A DNA stretch of 64,000 nucleotides from Streptosporangium sp040640155 (GTDB taxonomy: Bacteria > Actinomycetota > Actinomycetes > Streptosporangiales > Streptosporangiaceae), in the NCBI RefSeq assembly GCF_040640155.1, contig NZ_JBFABE010000009.1, positions 62,001 through 126,000 on the forward strand, written 5' to 3'. Position numbers and translations under genes: made by a program. A model generated the notes under the pieces. That model had not been told where the DNA came from and ran no database searches. It saw only the letters and a list, made by a program, of their open reading frames with translations. Position 1 is the stretch's first letter. Every line of letters begins with the position of its first letter. Shown one piece after another: positions 49,557 through 58,797 of this stretch.

Positions 49557-51032
49557 ATGCGGTTGAGCTCGCGTCTGAGCAGGCTGGACCGGCGGGTGTT
49601 CGCCATGGTGGCGGGTACGAGGGGCCCCGGTCTCGATCGGATCGTGCCCGCGCTGTCCCGCGCGGCCGACAACTCGCTGCTGTGGGCCGGGCTGGCCGGC
49701 GCGCTGGCCGTCAGCGGGCGCCGGCCGCTGCGCCGTGCCGCGACCAGGGGACTGCTCGCGGTCAGCCTGGCCAGCCCGCTGGTCAACCTGGTCGGCAAGC
49801 AGGCCTTCGGCCGCAACCGGCCGTCGGCGGAGGGACTCCCGGCCACGTTGATCAAGATGCCGGTCTCGGCGTCGTTCCCCTCGGGTCACTCCGCCTCGGC
49901 CGCGGCCTTCGCCGCCGCCGTGGCGATGGAGGCCCCGCGGGCGGTCGCGGTGCCGGTCGCGCTGCTGGCGGCCGGGGTGTGCTTCTCGCGTGTCTACACC
50001 GGCGTGCACTACCCCGGGGACGTGCTCGTGGGAGCCGGGATCGGGGTGGCGGCGGGGCTGATCACCCGCCGGATCTGGCCCGACGCCGGCGAGGCCGGGC
50101 AGGCCCGCGCCGCGCTCACCGCGCCCTCGGCGCGGCTCGACCCCGAGGGCGAGGGGGCGATCGCCGTGGTCGACGGCTCCGCCGACACGGGCGTCGCGCA
50201 GCGACTGCGCGACGCCCTGCCCCGGGCCGAGGTCGTCGAGGTGGCGCGGGGCGCCGATCTCGGCGCCGTCCTGCGGGAGGCCGCCTCGCGGGCCAAGGTA
50301 CTCGCCGTGGCCGGGAACGACTCCATGGTCGACCTCGCCGCGCAGGAGACGGCGGGCGGCGCCACCCCGCTGCTGGTCGTCCCCGCCGGCGGTCCCGCCC
50401 GCTTCACCCGCGCGCTCGGGGTGGAGACCGTGCAGGAGGCCGTGGACGCCTACCACACCGGTGACCTCGTCGCCGTCGACGTCGGGGAGGTGGCGGGCCG
50501 GACGTTCGTCAACAACGCCAGCGTGGGCGTCTACCCCGCCCTGGTGGAGCGCAGGGAACACCGGCAGGGCCGGATCGGCAAGTGGCCCGCCCTGCTCTGG
50601 GCCATGGCCGAGCTCCTCGGCCCGGGAGGCGCGCGCCCCGTCGACGTGATCGTGGACGGCGTGCCCCGCCGCGTCTGGACGGTGTTCGTGGGCAACTGCC
50701 TGCACGAACCGCGCGGTGGCGCCCCCTCCAGGAGACATCGCCTGGAGGACGGCCTGCTGGACATCCGCGTGCTCGCCGCCGCCGACCGGCTGCCCCGGGT
50801 GCGGGTGTTCCTCAGCCTGCTGGCCGGAAGGGTGAAGCTGTCGCACCACTACCAGCAGTGGCAGGCCGACACGCTGCGCCTCTCGGCGCCGTCGGGGCGG
50901 CTGCCGCTGAGCCGCGACGGGGAGACGTTCACCGTCACCGGGGAGGTGGAGTTCACCAAGCGCCCGCGGTCGCTTCTGGTGATCCGCGGGAGCGAGGGGT
51001 CCGGCCAGGGCGCGCGATCCGGTGCCGTTTGA
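49557..51032 (+). CDS. PAP2 phosphatase fused to DAG-kinase-like domain
   Basis: The 491-residue membrane protein joins a PAP2 lipid phosphatase (about residues 1-190) to a diacylglycerol/sphingosine-kinase-like domain. PAP2 motifs are intact: KQAFGRNRPS, FPSGHSASAAAFAAA and SRVYTGVHYPGDVLVGAG. In the second domain the nucleotide-binding GGDGT signature reads AGNDS and the following glycine-rich loop is VPAGGPARF. This suggests that domain has lost or altered kinase activity. Later blocks (FVNNASVGVYPALVERRE, FVGNCLHEPRG) are normal. The ATG was chosen for AGGGGG upstream and because the basic N-terminus MRLSSRLSRLDRRVF suits a PAP2 start. Substrates are probably isoprenoid or phospholipid phosphates. 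Confidence 0.9.
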   Translation: MRLSSRLSRLDRRVFAMVAGTRGPGLDRIVPALSRAADNSLLWAGLAGALAVSGRRPLRRAATRGLLAVSLASPLVNLVGKQAFGRNRPSAEGLPATLIKMPVSASFPSGHSASAAAFAAAVAMEAPRAVAVPVALLAAGVCFSRVYTGVHYPGDVLVGAGIGVAAGLITRRIWPDAGEAGQARAALTAPSARLDPEGEGAIAVVDGSADTGVAQRLRDALPRAEVVEVARGADLGAVLREAASRAKVLAVAGNDSMVDLAAQETAGGATPLLVVPAGGPARFTRALGVETVQEAVDAYHTGDLVAVDVGEVAGRTFVNNASVGVYPALVERREHRQGRIGKWPALLWAMAELLGPGGARPVDVIVDGVPRRVWTVFVGNCLHEPRGGAPSRRHRLEDGLLDIRVLAAADRLPRVRVFLSLLAGRVKLSHHYQQWQADTLRLSAPSGRLPLSRDGETFTVTGEVEFTKRPRSLLVIRGSEGSGQGARSGAV

Positions 51033-51064
51033 CGCACCGTGACGGATACGGCAATAGTTGTGCG

Positions 51065-52045
51065 GTGACTGCCCCCCGTATTCTCTCCTGTGCCGTGGTC
51101 ACCCTGGTGGCCCTGACCGCCTGCACCTCCGCTCCCGGTGACCCCGTGGTCGGCCCGCCCACCGCGGGCGGCGTGGTGGGCGTGGGCGAGGACGCCGGTA
51201 ACCCCACCTCCTCGGCGGATCCCGGCGTCTCGCCCGGCGCCGTGGCCCTAACGGCCGACGAGTACCGGGCGAAGTTGGAGGAGGCGCGCGACCCGATCCG
51301 CGACGCGGTGAAGCGGCTCGCCGGGACGGGCGGGCTGAAGACGCTCGGCAGGCAGCTCCAGCAGACCACCACCGCGGTGGACGGCGCGGTGGTCCGGCTG
51401 GCCGCGCTGTCGCCGCCCGCCGAGGTGAAGGTCCAGCACGACGGCTACGTCGAGGCCCTGCGCAACCTGTCGGCGGCCTTCGGCGGCGCCCGCCAGGACG
51501 CCGCGTCCCAGCAACTGTGCACCGGCCCGGCCGTGCTGACCAACATGGGCGACGAGGGGGTGCTGAGCGCGGTGGAGCGGGCCGCCGACGCGCTGAGCGG
51601 CTACCCGGCGAGCGTCATCTCGGTCAAGGCGGCCAAGGAGCGCGACCGGCGGCTGTCCAACGGCAGCTTCATCGCCTCGGAGAGCCGGTCGGGCCGCGGT
51701 TCCCTCGAGTTGCGCAACGGCAGCCCGCGCGACGCCGTGGTCGTCATGGTGCGCGGCGGCAGGAAGGTCGTCAGCGTCTACGTCCGCAAGAAGGCGAAGT
51801 TCAAGATCCAGGGCGTGCGGGACGGCAACTACAAGATCTACTACACCTTCGGCGAGGACTGGGACTCCAAGGCCCGCACCTTCACCCGGAAGTGCGACTT
51901 CGAGCAGTTCGGCAAGAGCGTGCGGTTCACCACCACCAGGACCGCGACCCACATCCGCTGGTCCGTCTGGACGATCACGCTGCACAGCGTCATCGGGGGG
52001 AACGTGAAGCCCAAGAAGATCAATCCGGGGGACTTCCCCAGCTGA
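51065..52045 (+). CDS. Secreted lipoprotein of unknown function
   Basis: The 326-residue protein starts with a lipoprotein signal peptide ending in the lipobox VALTAC (Cys near residue 19). A Thr/Ser/Pro-rich linker follows, then a helical part (KLEEARDPIRDAVKRLAG, LRNLSAAFGGARQDA). The C-terminal beta-rich domain (SLELRNGSPRDAVVVMVRGG, GNYKIYYTFGEDWDSKARTF) resembles extracellular domains seen in actinobacterial lipoproteins but is not one I can name. GTG is preceded by AATAGT at six bases, suggesting a leaderless mRNA. A strong hairpin follows the stop. Confidence 0.82.
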   Translation: MTAPRILSCAVVTLVALTACTSAPGDPVVGPPTAGGVVGVGEDAGNPTSSADPGVSPGAVALTADEYRAKLEEARDPIRDAVKRLAGTGGLKTLGRQLQQTTTAVDGAVVRLAALSPPAEVKVQHDGYVEALRNLSAAFGGARQDAASQQLCTGPAVLTNMGDEGVLSAVERAADALSGYPASVISVKAAKERDRRLSNGSFIASESRSGRGSLELRNGSPRDAVVVMVRGGRKVVSVYVRKKAKFKIQGVRDGNYKIYYTFGEDWDSKARTFTRKCDFEQFGKSVRFTTTRTATHIRWSVWTITLHSVIGGNVKPKKINPGDFPS

Positions 52046-52186
52046 CCCGCCTCGCCCCGCCCGCGCGGTTCGCACCGGTGCGCGCGTGTCGTCGGCGCGT
52101 GGTGTCCCGCGCGCGGGCCGGTACGCGAGACCCGCGTCCGGCGGCGGGCGAACGGCCGGCGCGGACACGGGACATGGAGACACACG

Positions 52187-52223
52187 CGCGGACCGCGACC
52201 CCGTCACGGGATCGCGGTCCGCG
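52187..52223. terminator. 17-bp hairpin between convergent genes
   Basis: Arms 52187-52203 and 52207-52223 pair with one mismatch around TCA. It lies between the lipoprotein gene (plus) and the zinc-ribbon gene (minus) and is well placed to stop transcription from both sides. Confidence 0.75.
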
Positions 52224-52263
52224 TTCTCACGTCATGTCCGCTGTCATGCCCCCCGGACCCGGA

Positions 52264-52572
52264 TCAGGTCGAGAAGAGCATTCCCACCCAGCTGCGCTGG
52301 CGGTGGTGACCGTAGTGGCCGCCGTGGTGCGGCGCGCCCCACGCGGGAGCCCCGTAACCGGGGGCTCCGTAGGCGGGGGCCCCGTGCGCGGGCGGCGGGG
52401 GCGGGGGCGGGGGAGCGGCGTGGGCCTGCTGCGACCACTGGCTCTCCATGCGGGTCAGTGACTCGAGCTCGCCGTAGTCCAGGAAGATTCCGCGACAGCT
52501 CTCACACTGGTCGATGTGAACGCCGTTGCGCTCGTAGGTGCGCATGGCACCCCGACACTTGGGGCACTGCAT
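52264..52572 (-). CDS. TFIIB-type zinc-ribbon protein
   Basis: The 102-residue protein has an N-terminal zinc ribbon with two CxxC pairs (MQCPKCRGAM and DQCESCRGIF) and the family tail FLDYGELESLTRMES. A polyproline stretch of eight Pro follows, then a flexible Ala-Tyr-Gly-Ala-Pro repeat region and a His-rich end (HHGGHYGHHRQR). GGAGAA precedes the ATG. The zinc ribbon resembles that of other short zf-TFIIB proteins of unknown role. The His cluster may bind metal. Confidence 0.87.
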   Translation of the reverse strand: MQCPKCRGAMRTYERNGVHIDQCESCRGIFLDYGELESLTRMESQWSQQAHAAPPPPPPPPAHGAPAYGAPGYGAPAWGAPHHGGHYGHHRQRSWVGMLFST

Positions 52573-52618
52573 CTGGTCGTTCTCCTTGTTCGGACGTGGT
52601 TACCGACGTAAGCACAAC

Positions 52619-53569
52619 CTACTGCGTGGGCACGCCGTGGAAGGCGCTTCGGTGCCGGACAATCCTCAGGCACGTCTCGACGAGGATCTCCTCCACCTCG
52701 TCCAGCGCGCGTCCCTGCCGCTCCGCGGTGGCCACCGCGGCCGCCGCGAGCTGCACGGTCATCGCCTGCGCGGGGATCTCCAGCCGTTCCCACGGGTCGC
52801 CGTCCGCGGGAACGGCCGTCCCGCCCGCGGCGCGGTAGGCCGCCAGGAAGCGGTGCCAGACCTCGGGCTCCAGCAGACCGGCCGCGAACCAGGCGGCGGG
52901 CCTGGACAGGTCCCAGGCCTGGTCGCCGACGCCCAGGTCGTCGATGTCGATGAGGATCCACTCGTCCGGGGCGCGGACGAGCTGGCCCATGTGCCAGTCG
53001 CCGTGCGTCAGGCCGGCGCGCGGACCGCCGGGGCCGCCGGGAGCGCCGGGAGCGCCGGGCTCGCCCGGAGCGCGGGAGCCGGTGCCCTCGGGGGGCAGGC
53101 AGGTGAAGGCCCGGCGCACGACCAGCTCCGCGGCGGTGCGTTCCCCGAGGCGGGCGACGGTCGTGGCCACCCGCGCGGGACCGCCCGCGGCCCGCAGCGG
53201 GAGGAGCGTCCGCGCCGGTACGGCGTGCAGCCGGGCCAGCAGCCGGGCCGCCGCCTCCCAGGGCGCCGCGTCCGGGGCGTCGTGGTCCACCGGTGTCCCG
53301 GCCGGCCAGACGGTGACCAGACGGTCCCCGGCGGTCATGACCTCCTCGGTCACCGGCCGCAGCACGATGCCGCGCAACGCGGGGTGGGTGACGGCCCGCA
53401 TCCGCTCCACCAGCGGTTCCCGTTCCGCGCCGGGCGCGTGCGCCTTGACGACGACGGGACCGGCCCGCACGATGATCACGTCCGGTCTGGTCGGCATCAC
53501 CGTTCCGGGGACGCCGCCGTACCGGGTGCCGATGCGGCGCAGGCGGTCGATCAGGTCCTCGCTCTCCAT
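52619..53569 (-). CDS. APH-type phosphotransferase
   Basis: The 316-residue protein has the aminoglycoside-phosphotransferase fold: an N-lobe VIIVRAGPVVVKAHAPG with the probable ATP Lys, the catalytic loop LTHGDWHMGQLV and the Mg motif WILIDIDDLGVGDQAWDL. A Gly-Ala-Pro low-complexity insertion precedes the catalytic loop (GAPGAPGGPGGP). ATG starts 46 bases after the zinc-ribbon gene start region on the same strand. It is a second kinase of this class in the window (another is at 16860-17861). The substrate is unknown. Confidence 0.85.
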   Translation of the reverse strand: MESEDLIDRLRRIGTRYGGVPGTVMPTRPDVIIVRAGPVVVKAHAPGAEREPLVERMRAVTHPALRGIVLRPVTEEVMTAGDRLVTVWPAGTPVDHDAPDAAPWEAAARLLARLHAVPARTLLPLRAAGGPARVATTVARLGERTAAELVVRRAFTCLPPEGTGSRAPGEPGAPGAPGGPGGPRAGLTHGDWHMGQLVRAPDEWILIDIDDLGVGDQAWDLSRPAAWFAAGLLEPEVWHRFLAAYRAAGGTAVPADGDPWERLEIPAQAMTVQLAAAAVATAERQGRALDEVEEILVETCLRIVRHRSAFHGVPTQ

Positions 53570-53625
53570 CGGGCAAGTGAACCACCGATCGGCGGTCTCG
53601 CCACCCGGCCGAATAGGGTGCCCCC

Positions 53626-54525
53626 ATGAGGATCGGTTTCGCGGTGCCGGTGTCGGGTTCCTGGGCGACGCCGGGCAACATGGCGCGGGTGGCGCGCAGG
53701 GCCGAGGAGCTCGGCTACCACGAGGTGTGGACGTTCCAGCGCCTGCTCTACCCGCGCGGCCACGCGATGGGGCCGGTCTACCGCAGCGTGCACGACCCGG
53801 TGGTCACGCTGGCCTACCTGGCCGGGCTGACCGAACGGGTCCGGCTCGGGGTGGCGGTGCTGAACATCCCGTTCGCCTCGCCCGCGCTGCTGGCCAAGCA
53901 GCTGGCGAGCCTGCAGGCGGTCTCGGGCGGGCGGCTGGACGCCGGGCTCGGGCTGGGCTGGCTGCCCGAGGAGTTCGCCGCCTCGGGGGCGTCGTTCGAG
54001 CGGCGCGGGCGGCGCGGTGAGGAGTTCGTCCCGCTGCTGCGCCGGTTGTGGACCGAGGAGACCGTGGAGCACCGGGGCGAGTTCTACGACCTGCCACCGG
54101 TGCACCAGGATCCCAAGCCGCCGCTCGTCCCGCCGATCCTGCTGGGCGGGTCGGCGGACGTGGCGCTGCGGCGCGCGGGCCGGCTGGCGGAGGGCTGGAT
54201 CAGTTCGAGCCGCGAGGACCTCGGCGGCATCAACGAAAAAATCTACATCGTAAAGGAGGCGGCCCGTGCCGCCGGACGCGATCCGGAGGCGCTGCGGTTC
54301 GTCACCCGGGGCGTGACGCGTGTCCGTGCCGCCGGAGCGGCGGGGCGCGAGGCGCTGACCGGCTCGTTCGAGGAGATCCGGGCCGACGTCGCCGCGCTCG
54401 GGGCCAGGGGTGTCACCGACGTCTTCCACGACCTGAACTTCGATCCGGAGATCGGGTCGCCCGCCGCCGACCCCGCCGCGTCGATGCGGCGGGCGGAGGA
54501 GGCCCTGGAGGCCCTCGCGCCCTGA
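53626..54525 (+). CDS. LLM-class F420-dependent oxidoreductase
   Basis: The 299-residue luciferase-like TIM-barrel enzyme of the F420-type group starts MRIGFAVPVSGSWATPGNMA. It has EVWTFQRLLYPRGHAMG, the conserved non-prolyl bulge region TERVRLGVAVLNIPFASPAL and LDAGLGLGWLPEEFAASG. These features fit F420-using reductases or dehydrogenases of actinomycetes. The ATG follows TAGGGT by six bases with no ribosome binding site, a leaderless start. The next gene begins 24 bases after its stop and is probably co-transcribed. The substrate is unknown. Confidence 0.9.
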   Translation: MRIGFAVPVSGSWATPGNMARVARRAEELGYHEVWTFQRLLYPRGHAMGPVYRSVHDPVVTLAYLAGLTERVRLGVAVLNIPFASPALLAKQLASLQAVSGGRLDAGLGLGWLPEEFAASGASFERRGRRGEEFVPLLRRLWTEETVEHRGEFYDLPPVHQDPKPPLVPPILLGGSADVALRRAGRLAEGWISSSREDLGGINEKIYIVKEAARAAGRDPEALRFVTRGVTRVRAAGAAGREALTGSFEEIRADVAALGARGVTDVFHDLNFDPEIGSPAADPAASMRRAEEALEALAP

Positions 54526-54549
54526 GCAAGCGTTTGGTTCGATAAGGGC

Positions 54550-54981
54550 ATGAGGGAACAGGAGATCGCGGACCGGCTGGAGATCGGCGAACTGCTCGCG
54601 CGGTACGCCCACGTGGTGGACACCGGGGACTGGGAACGGCTCGACCTCGTCTTCACCCCGGACGCGGTGATCGACTACACCTCGGCCGGGGGCATCAGGG
54701 GAGGCAGGGACGAGGTGCGGCGGTGGCTGGCGGAGGTGCTGCCGGCCTGGCCGGGACGCCAGCACCTGATCGGGGCGACGAGCGTCAGGTTCGACGGCGA
54801 CGAGGCGGAGGTCGTCGCCTCCTTCACCGACACGCTCGCGCCGACCAGGGAGACGGTCGCCGCCGACACCCCCGGGTTCGTGCGCGGCGGTGGCTGGTAC
54901 CACCACAGGCTGGTCCGCACGACGTACGGCTGGCGCAGCAGGGAACTGGTCGAGGAGCAGACCTGGCGGACCGTGCGGTGA
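54550..54981 (+). CDS. SnoaL/NTF2-like protein
   Basis: The 143-residue protein has the NTF2-like cone fold of the SnoaL-like type: REQEIADRLEIGELLARYAH, DWERLDLVFTPDAVIDYTSA, TSVRFDGDEAEVVASFTDTL and a final WYHHRLVRTTYGWRSRELVE. These proteins act as small cyclases, isomerases or ligand binders. The gene follows the F420-type oxidoreductase by 24 bases and may work on the same compound. Confidence 0.87.
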   Translation: MREQEIADRLEIGELLARYAHVVDTGDWERLDLVFTPDAVIDYTSAGGIRGGRDEVRRWLAEVLPAWPGRQHLIGATSVRFDGDEAEVVASFTDTLAPTRETVAADTPGFVRGGGWYHHRLVRTTYGWRSRELVEEQTWRTVR

Positions 54982-55104
54982 CCGCCCGGTGCTCCCTGGG
55001 GTTCCGAGGGGCCCGGGAGGTCGCGGGCGGGCCTGCCGACGGGTGTCCGTCCCGGCCCTGTCATCCTTGGTCCTGTACCCGTCGACAGGGAGCAGGGGAG
55101 AACG

Positions 55105-55887
55105 GTGGACGAGCGCAGGCCGATCGAGTGCTGGTTGTCGGACATGGACGGTGTCCTCGTCCACGAAGGACATCCGGTGCCGGGCGCAGACGAGTTCATC
55201 CGCCGCCTGCGCGAGTCCGGCAGGCGGTTCCTGGTCCTGACCAACAACTCGATCTACACCCCGCGCGACCTGGCCGTCCGGTTGCGCGCCGCCGGACTGG
55301 AGGTGCCGCCGGAGTCGATCTGGACCTCCGCGCTGGCCACGGCCAGGTTCCTGGACGGACAGCGTCCCGGGGGCTCGGCGTACGTGGTGGGGGAGGCGGG
55401 CCTGACCACGGCCCTGCACGAGATCGGGTACGTCCTGACCGACATCGCCCCCGACTACGTGGTCCTCGGCGAGACCCGCACCTACAGCTTCACCCAGATC
55501 ACCCGGGCGATCAGGTTGATCGAGGGGGGTGCCCGCTTCATCGCGACCAACCCCGACCCGGTCGGGCCGTCCACCGAGGGCTCGCTGCCCGCCTGCGGCG
55601 CGGTCGCCGCGATGATCACCAAGGCGACCGGGGTGGAGCCCTACTTCGTGGGCAAGCCCAACCCGATGATGATGCGCAGCGCGCTGCGGGCCATCGACGG
55701 CCACAGCGAGACCACCGCGATGATCGGCGACCGGATGGACACCGACATCGTCTCGGGCATGGAGGCGGGGCTGCACACGATCCTGGTGCTCAGCGGGGTC
55801 GTCAGCAAGGACCAGGTCGATCGCTACCCGTTCCGCCCGTCCCGGGTGGTCGACTCGGTGGCCGACCTGATCGAGCTGATCGACTGA
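55105..55887 (+). CDS. HAD-IIA (NagD-like) phosphatase
   Basis: The 260-residue HAD-superfamily phosphatase has the nucleophile motif WLSDMDGVLVHEGHPVPGA (residues 9-27), motif II VLTNNSIYTPRD and motif III-IV GKPNPMMMRSAL with MIGDRMDTDIVSG. The cap insertion is of the IIA type, as in NagD and p-nitrophenyl phosphatases. GTG with AGGGGAGAA upstream. It likely dephosphorylates a small sugar or nucleotide phosphate; the physiological substrate is not known. Confidence 0.93.
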   Translation: MDERRPIECWLSDMDGVLVHEGHPVPGADEFIRRLRESGRRFLVLTNNSIYTPRDLAVRLRAAGLEVPPESIWTSALATARFLDGQRPGGSAYVVGEAGLTTALHEIGYVLTDIAPDYVVLGETRTYSFTQITRAIRLIEGGARFIATNPDPVGPSTEGSLPACGAVAAMITKATGVEPYFVGKPNPMMMRSALRAIDGHSETTAMIGDRMDTDIVSGMEAGLHTILVLSGVVSKDQVDRYPFRPSRVVDSVADLIELID

Positions 55888-55952
55888 GGCGGGTCCCGCC
55901 GGGCCGTCGCGCCGGTCGCGCCGGTGGCGTTCATGGTGTGAAATAGCGCGAT

Positions 55953-57422
<1,470 letters not shown>

Positions 57423-57467
57423 TCCCGGGAGAGGATCCCGTCCCCCGGGGCCTCCGGGCGCGGGAGG

Positions 57468-57914
57468 TCAGGAGATCAGGGCGGGCAGGCGGGTCACGGT
57501 GCCGGCGAGGTAGGCGCCGAGCTCCCGGGGGACCAGGTTGAGGGCCGAGAGGGCGGCCGGGTCGAGGGGGAGGCGTATCACCTCGTAGTGGCCGCGCGCG
57601 GGGTCGTCGAACTCCGGGCCGCAGCGCAGGGCCGGGTCCATGGAGACCAGCCGGCAGCCGTACACGTGCTGGGTCTTGACGCCCTCGTCGCGGACGCACT
57701 CCAGGGTGGTCAGCGGGGTGACGGCGGAGACCACGGCGCCGAGTTCCTCCATGACCTCGCGGTGCAGGGTGTCCTCCAGCGAGGTGTCCTCGGGCTCGAC
57801 GTGGCCGCCCGGGATCGACCAGTAGAGCTCCTTGCCGGGGACCGTGCGCCGGAACAGCACCAGCCGGTCGTCGGCGTCGAGGAGAACGGCGCGGACGCTG
57901 GGTACGACGGGCAT
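57468..57914 (-). CDS. Nudix hydrolase
   Basis: The 148-residue Nudix protein has the box GGHVEPEDTSLEDTLHREVM followed by EELG. Relative to the classical GX5EX7REUXEEXGU the box is one residue longer and the first Glu is shifted, a variant seen in other actinobacterial Nudix proteins. The N-terminus MPVVPSVRAVLLDADDRLVL and the Trp in WSIPGG are typical. Substrate is a nucleoside diphosphate derivative of unknown kind. It is convergent with the mannosyltransferase gene. Confidence 0.88.
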   Translation of the reverse strand: MPVVPSVRAVLLDADDRLVLFRRTVPGKELYWSIPGGHVEPEDTSLEDTLHREVMEELGAVVSAVTPLTTLECVRDEGVKTQHVYGCRLVSMDPALRCGPEFDDPARGHYEVIRLPLDPAALSALNLVPRELGAYLAGTVTRLPALIS

Positions 57915-57966
57915 GAGGCCATTGTGTCACGTCGCCGTGCCGCGCCCCGCGGGGCGGTGCGGGAGG

Positions 57967-58389
57967 TCAGTGCTGGTCGCCGCGCAGGCGCTTGAGGTCG
58001 GAGCGCCGCTTCTTGGCGGCGATCCGCCGTTCGACCGCGCCCCTGCTCGGTTTGGTCGGGCGGCGCTTCTTGGGCGGCGGGGCGATCGCCTCACGCAGCG
58101 TCTGGGCCAGCCGCATCTCGGCGGCCTCGCGGTTGCGGAGCTGGGAGCGGAACTCCGAGGCCGCGATGGTGATCACACCGTTCACCAGGCGCGGGCCGAG
58201 ACGTTCGAGGGCGCGGGCCTTGAGGACGGGGCCGAGCGCCTCGGTGGCGGCCAGGTCGAAGCTGAGCTCGACCCGGCTGTCGGTGGTGTTGACCCCCTGC
58301 CCACCGGGCCCGGAGGAGCGGGAGAACCGCCAGCCGAGCTCGGCCTCGGGGACCGAGACCGAGCCGCTGACCTGGAGCGGACCGGGCAT
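57967..58389 (-). CDS. arfB: ArfB (YaeJ-type) ribosome rescue factor
   Basis: This peptidyl-tRNA hydrolase releases stalled ribosomes on non-stop mRNA. The 140-residue length fits. It has the catalytic GGQ in SRSSGPGGQGVNTTDSRVEL and the basic C-terminal tail with PPPKKRRPTKPSRGAVERR that enters the mRNA channel. GTG starts further upstream look less likely than this ATG, which gives the family start MPGPLQVSGSVSVPEAEL. It is divergent from the polyketide locus. Confidence 0.93.
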   Translation of the reverse strand: MPGPLQVSGSVSVPEAELGWRFSRSSGPGGQGVNTTDSRVELSFDLAATEALGPVLKARALERLGPRLVNGVITIAASEFRSQLRNREAAEMRLAQTLREAIAPPPKKRRPTKPSRGAVERRIAAKKRRSDLKRLRGDQH

Positions 58390-58722
58390 GGCGGTGACTT
58401 CCTTCTCACGGGGTGTGTATTTCCAGGATACCGAGCGGCGACAAGCACGGATCAACTGATTTTACGCCCCCGGGTTCCGGCATCGGCGGGAGGCCGGTCC
58501 TGCCGGAGGCCGCCGCCGGGGGCGACGTGGAAGTCACCCGCACAGGACGGTCCCGGCGTCGTGCGCCCGGTCGTGCGCCCGGCCGTGCGCCGGCCCGCCC
58601 CGCCCGCCGCATGCCTCCGTACCAGCCGCTGAACGGCTCGCTGCCCGCAACGCAAGGCAGATTCGAGTCGCCTGCCGTAGGCAAGGGGGTGTTGCTCGGG
58701 TCAAGCTGAAGGAAGGGCCTGC

Positions 58723-58797
58723 ATGTACGAGCTGAGAGTATCGGCGCCCGCCGGCGCGCGGGCGGGCGGCGTTCCCGTGGGCGGCGGGGCGCGATGA
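58723..58797 (+). CDS. Leader peptide, 24 residues, coupled to the POT transporter
   Basis: A 25-codon frame runs from an ATG with a GGAAGG ribosome binding site to a TGA that overlaps the transporter ATG (ATGA). The peptide begins MYELRVSAPAGARAGGVPVG and ends GGAR. The main gene has no good ribosome binding site of its own, so its translation may depend on this leader. The leader may be a regulator or only a coupling device. Confidence 0.5.
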   Translation: MYELRVSAPAGARAGGVPVGGGAR

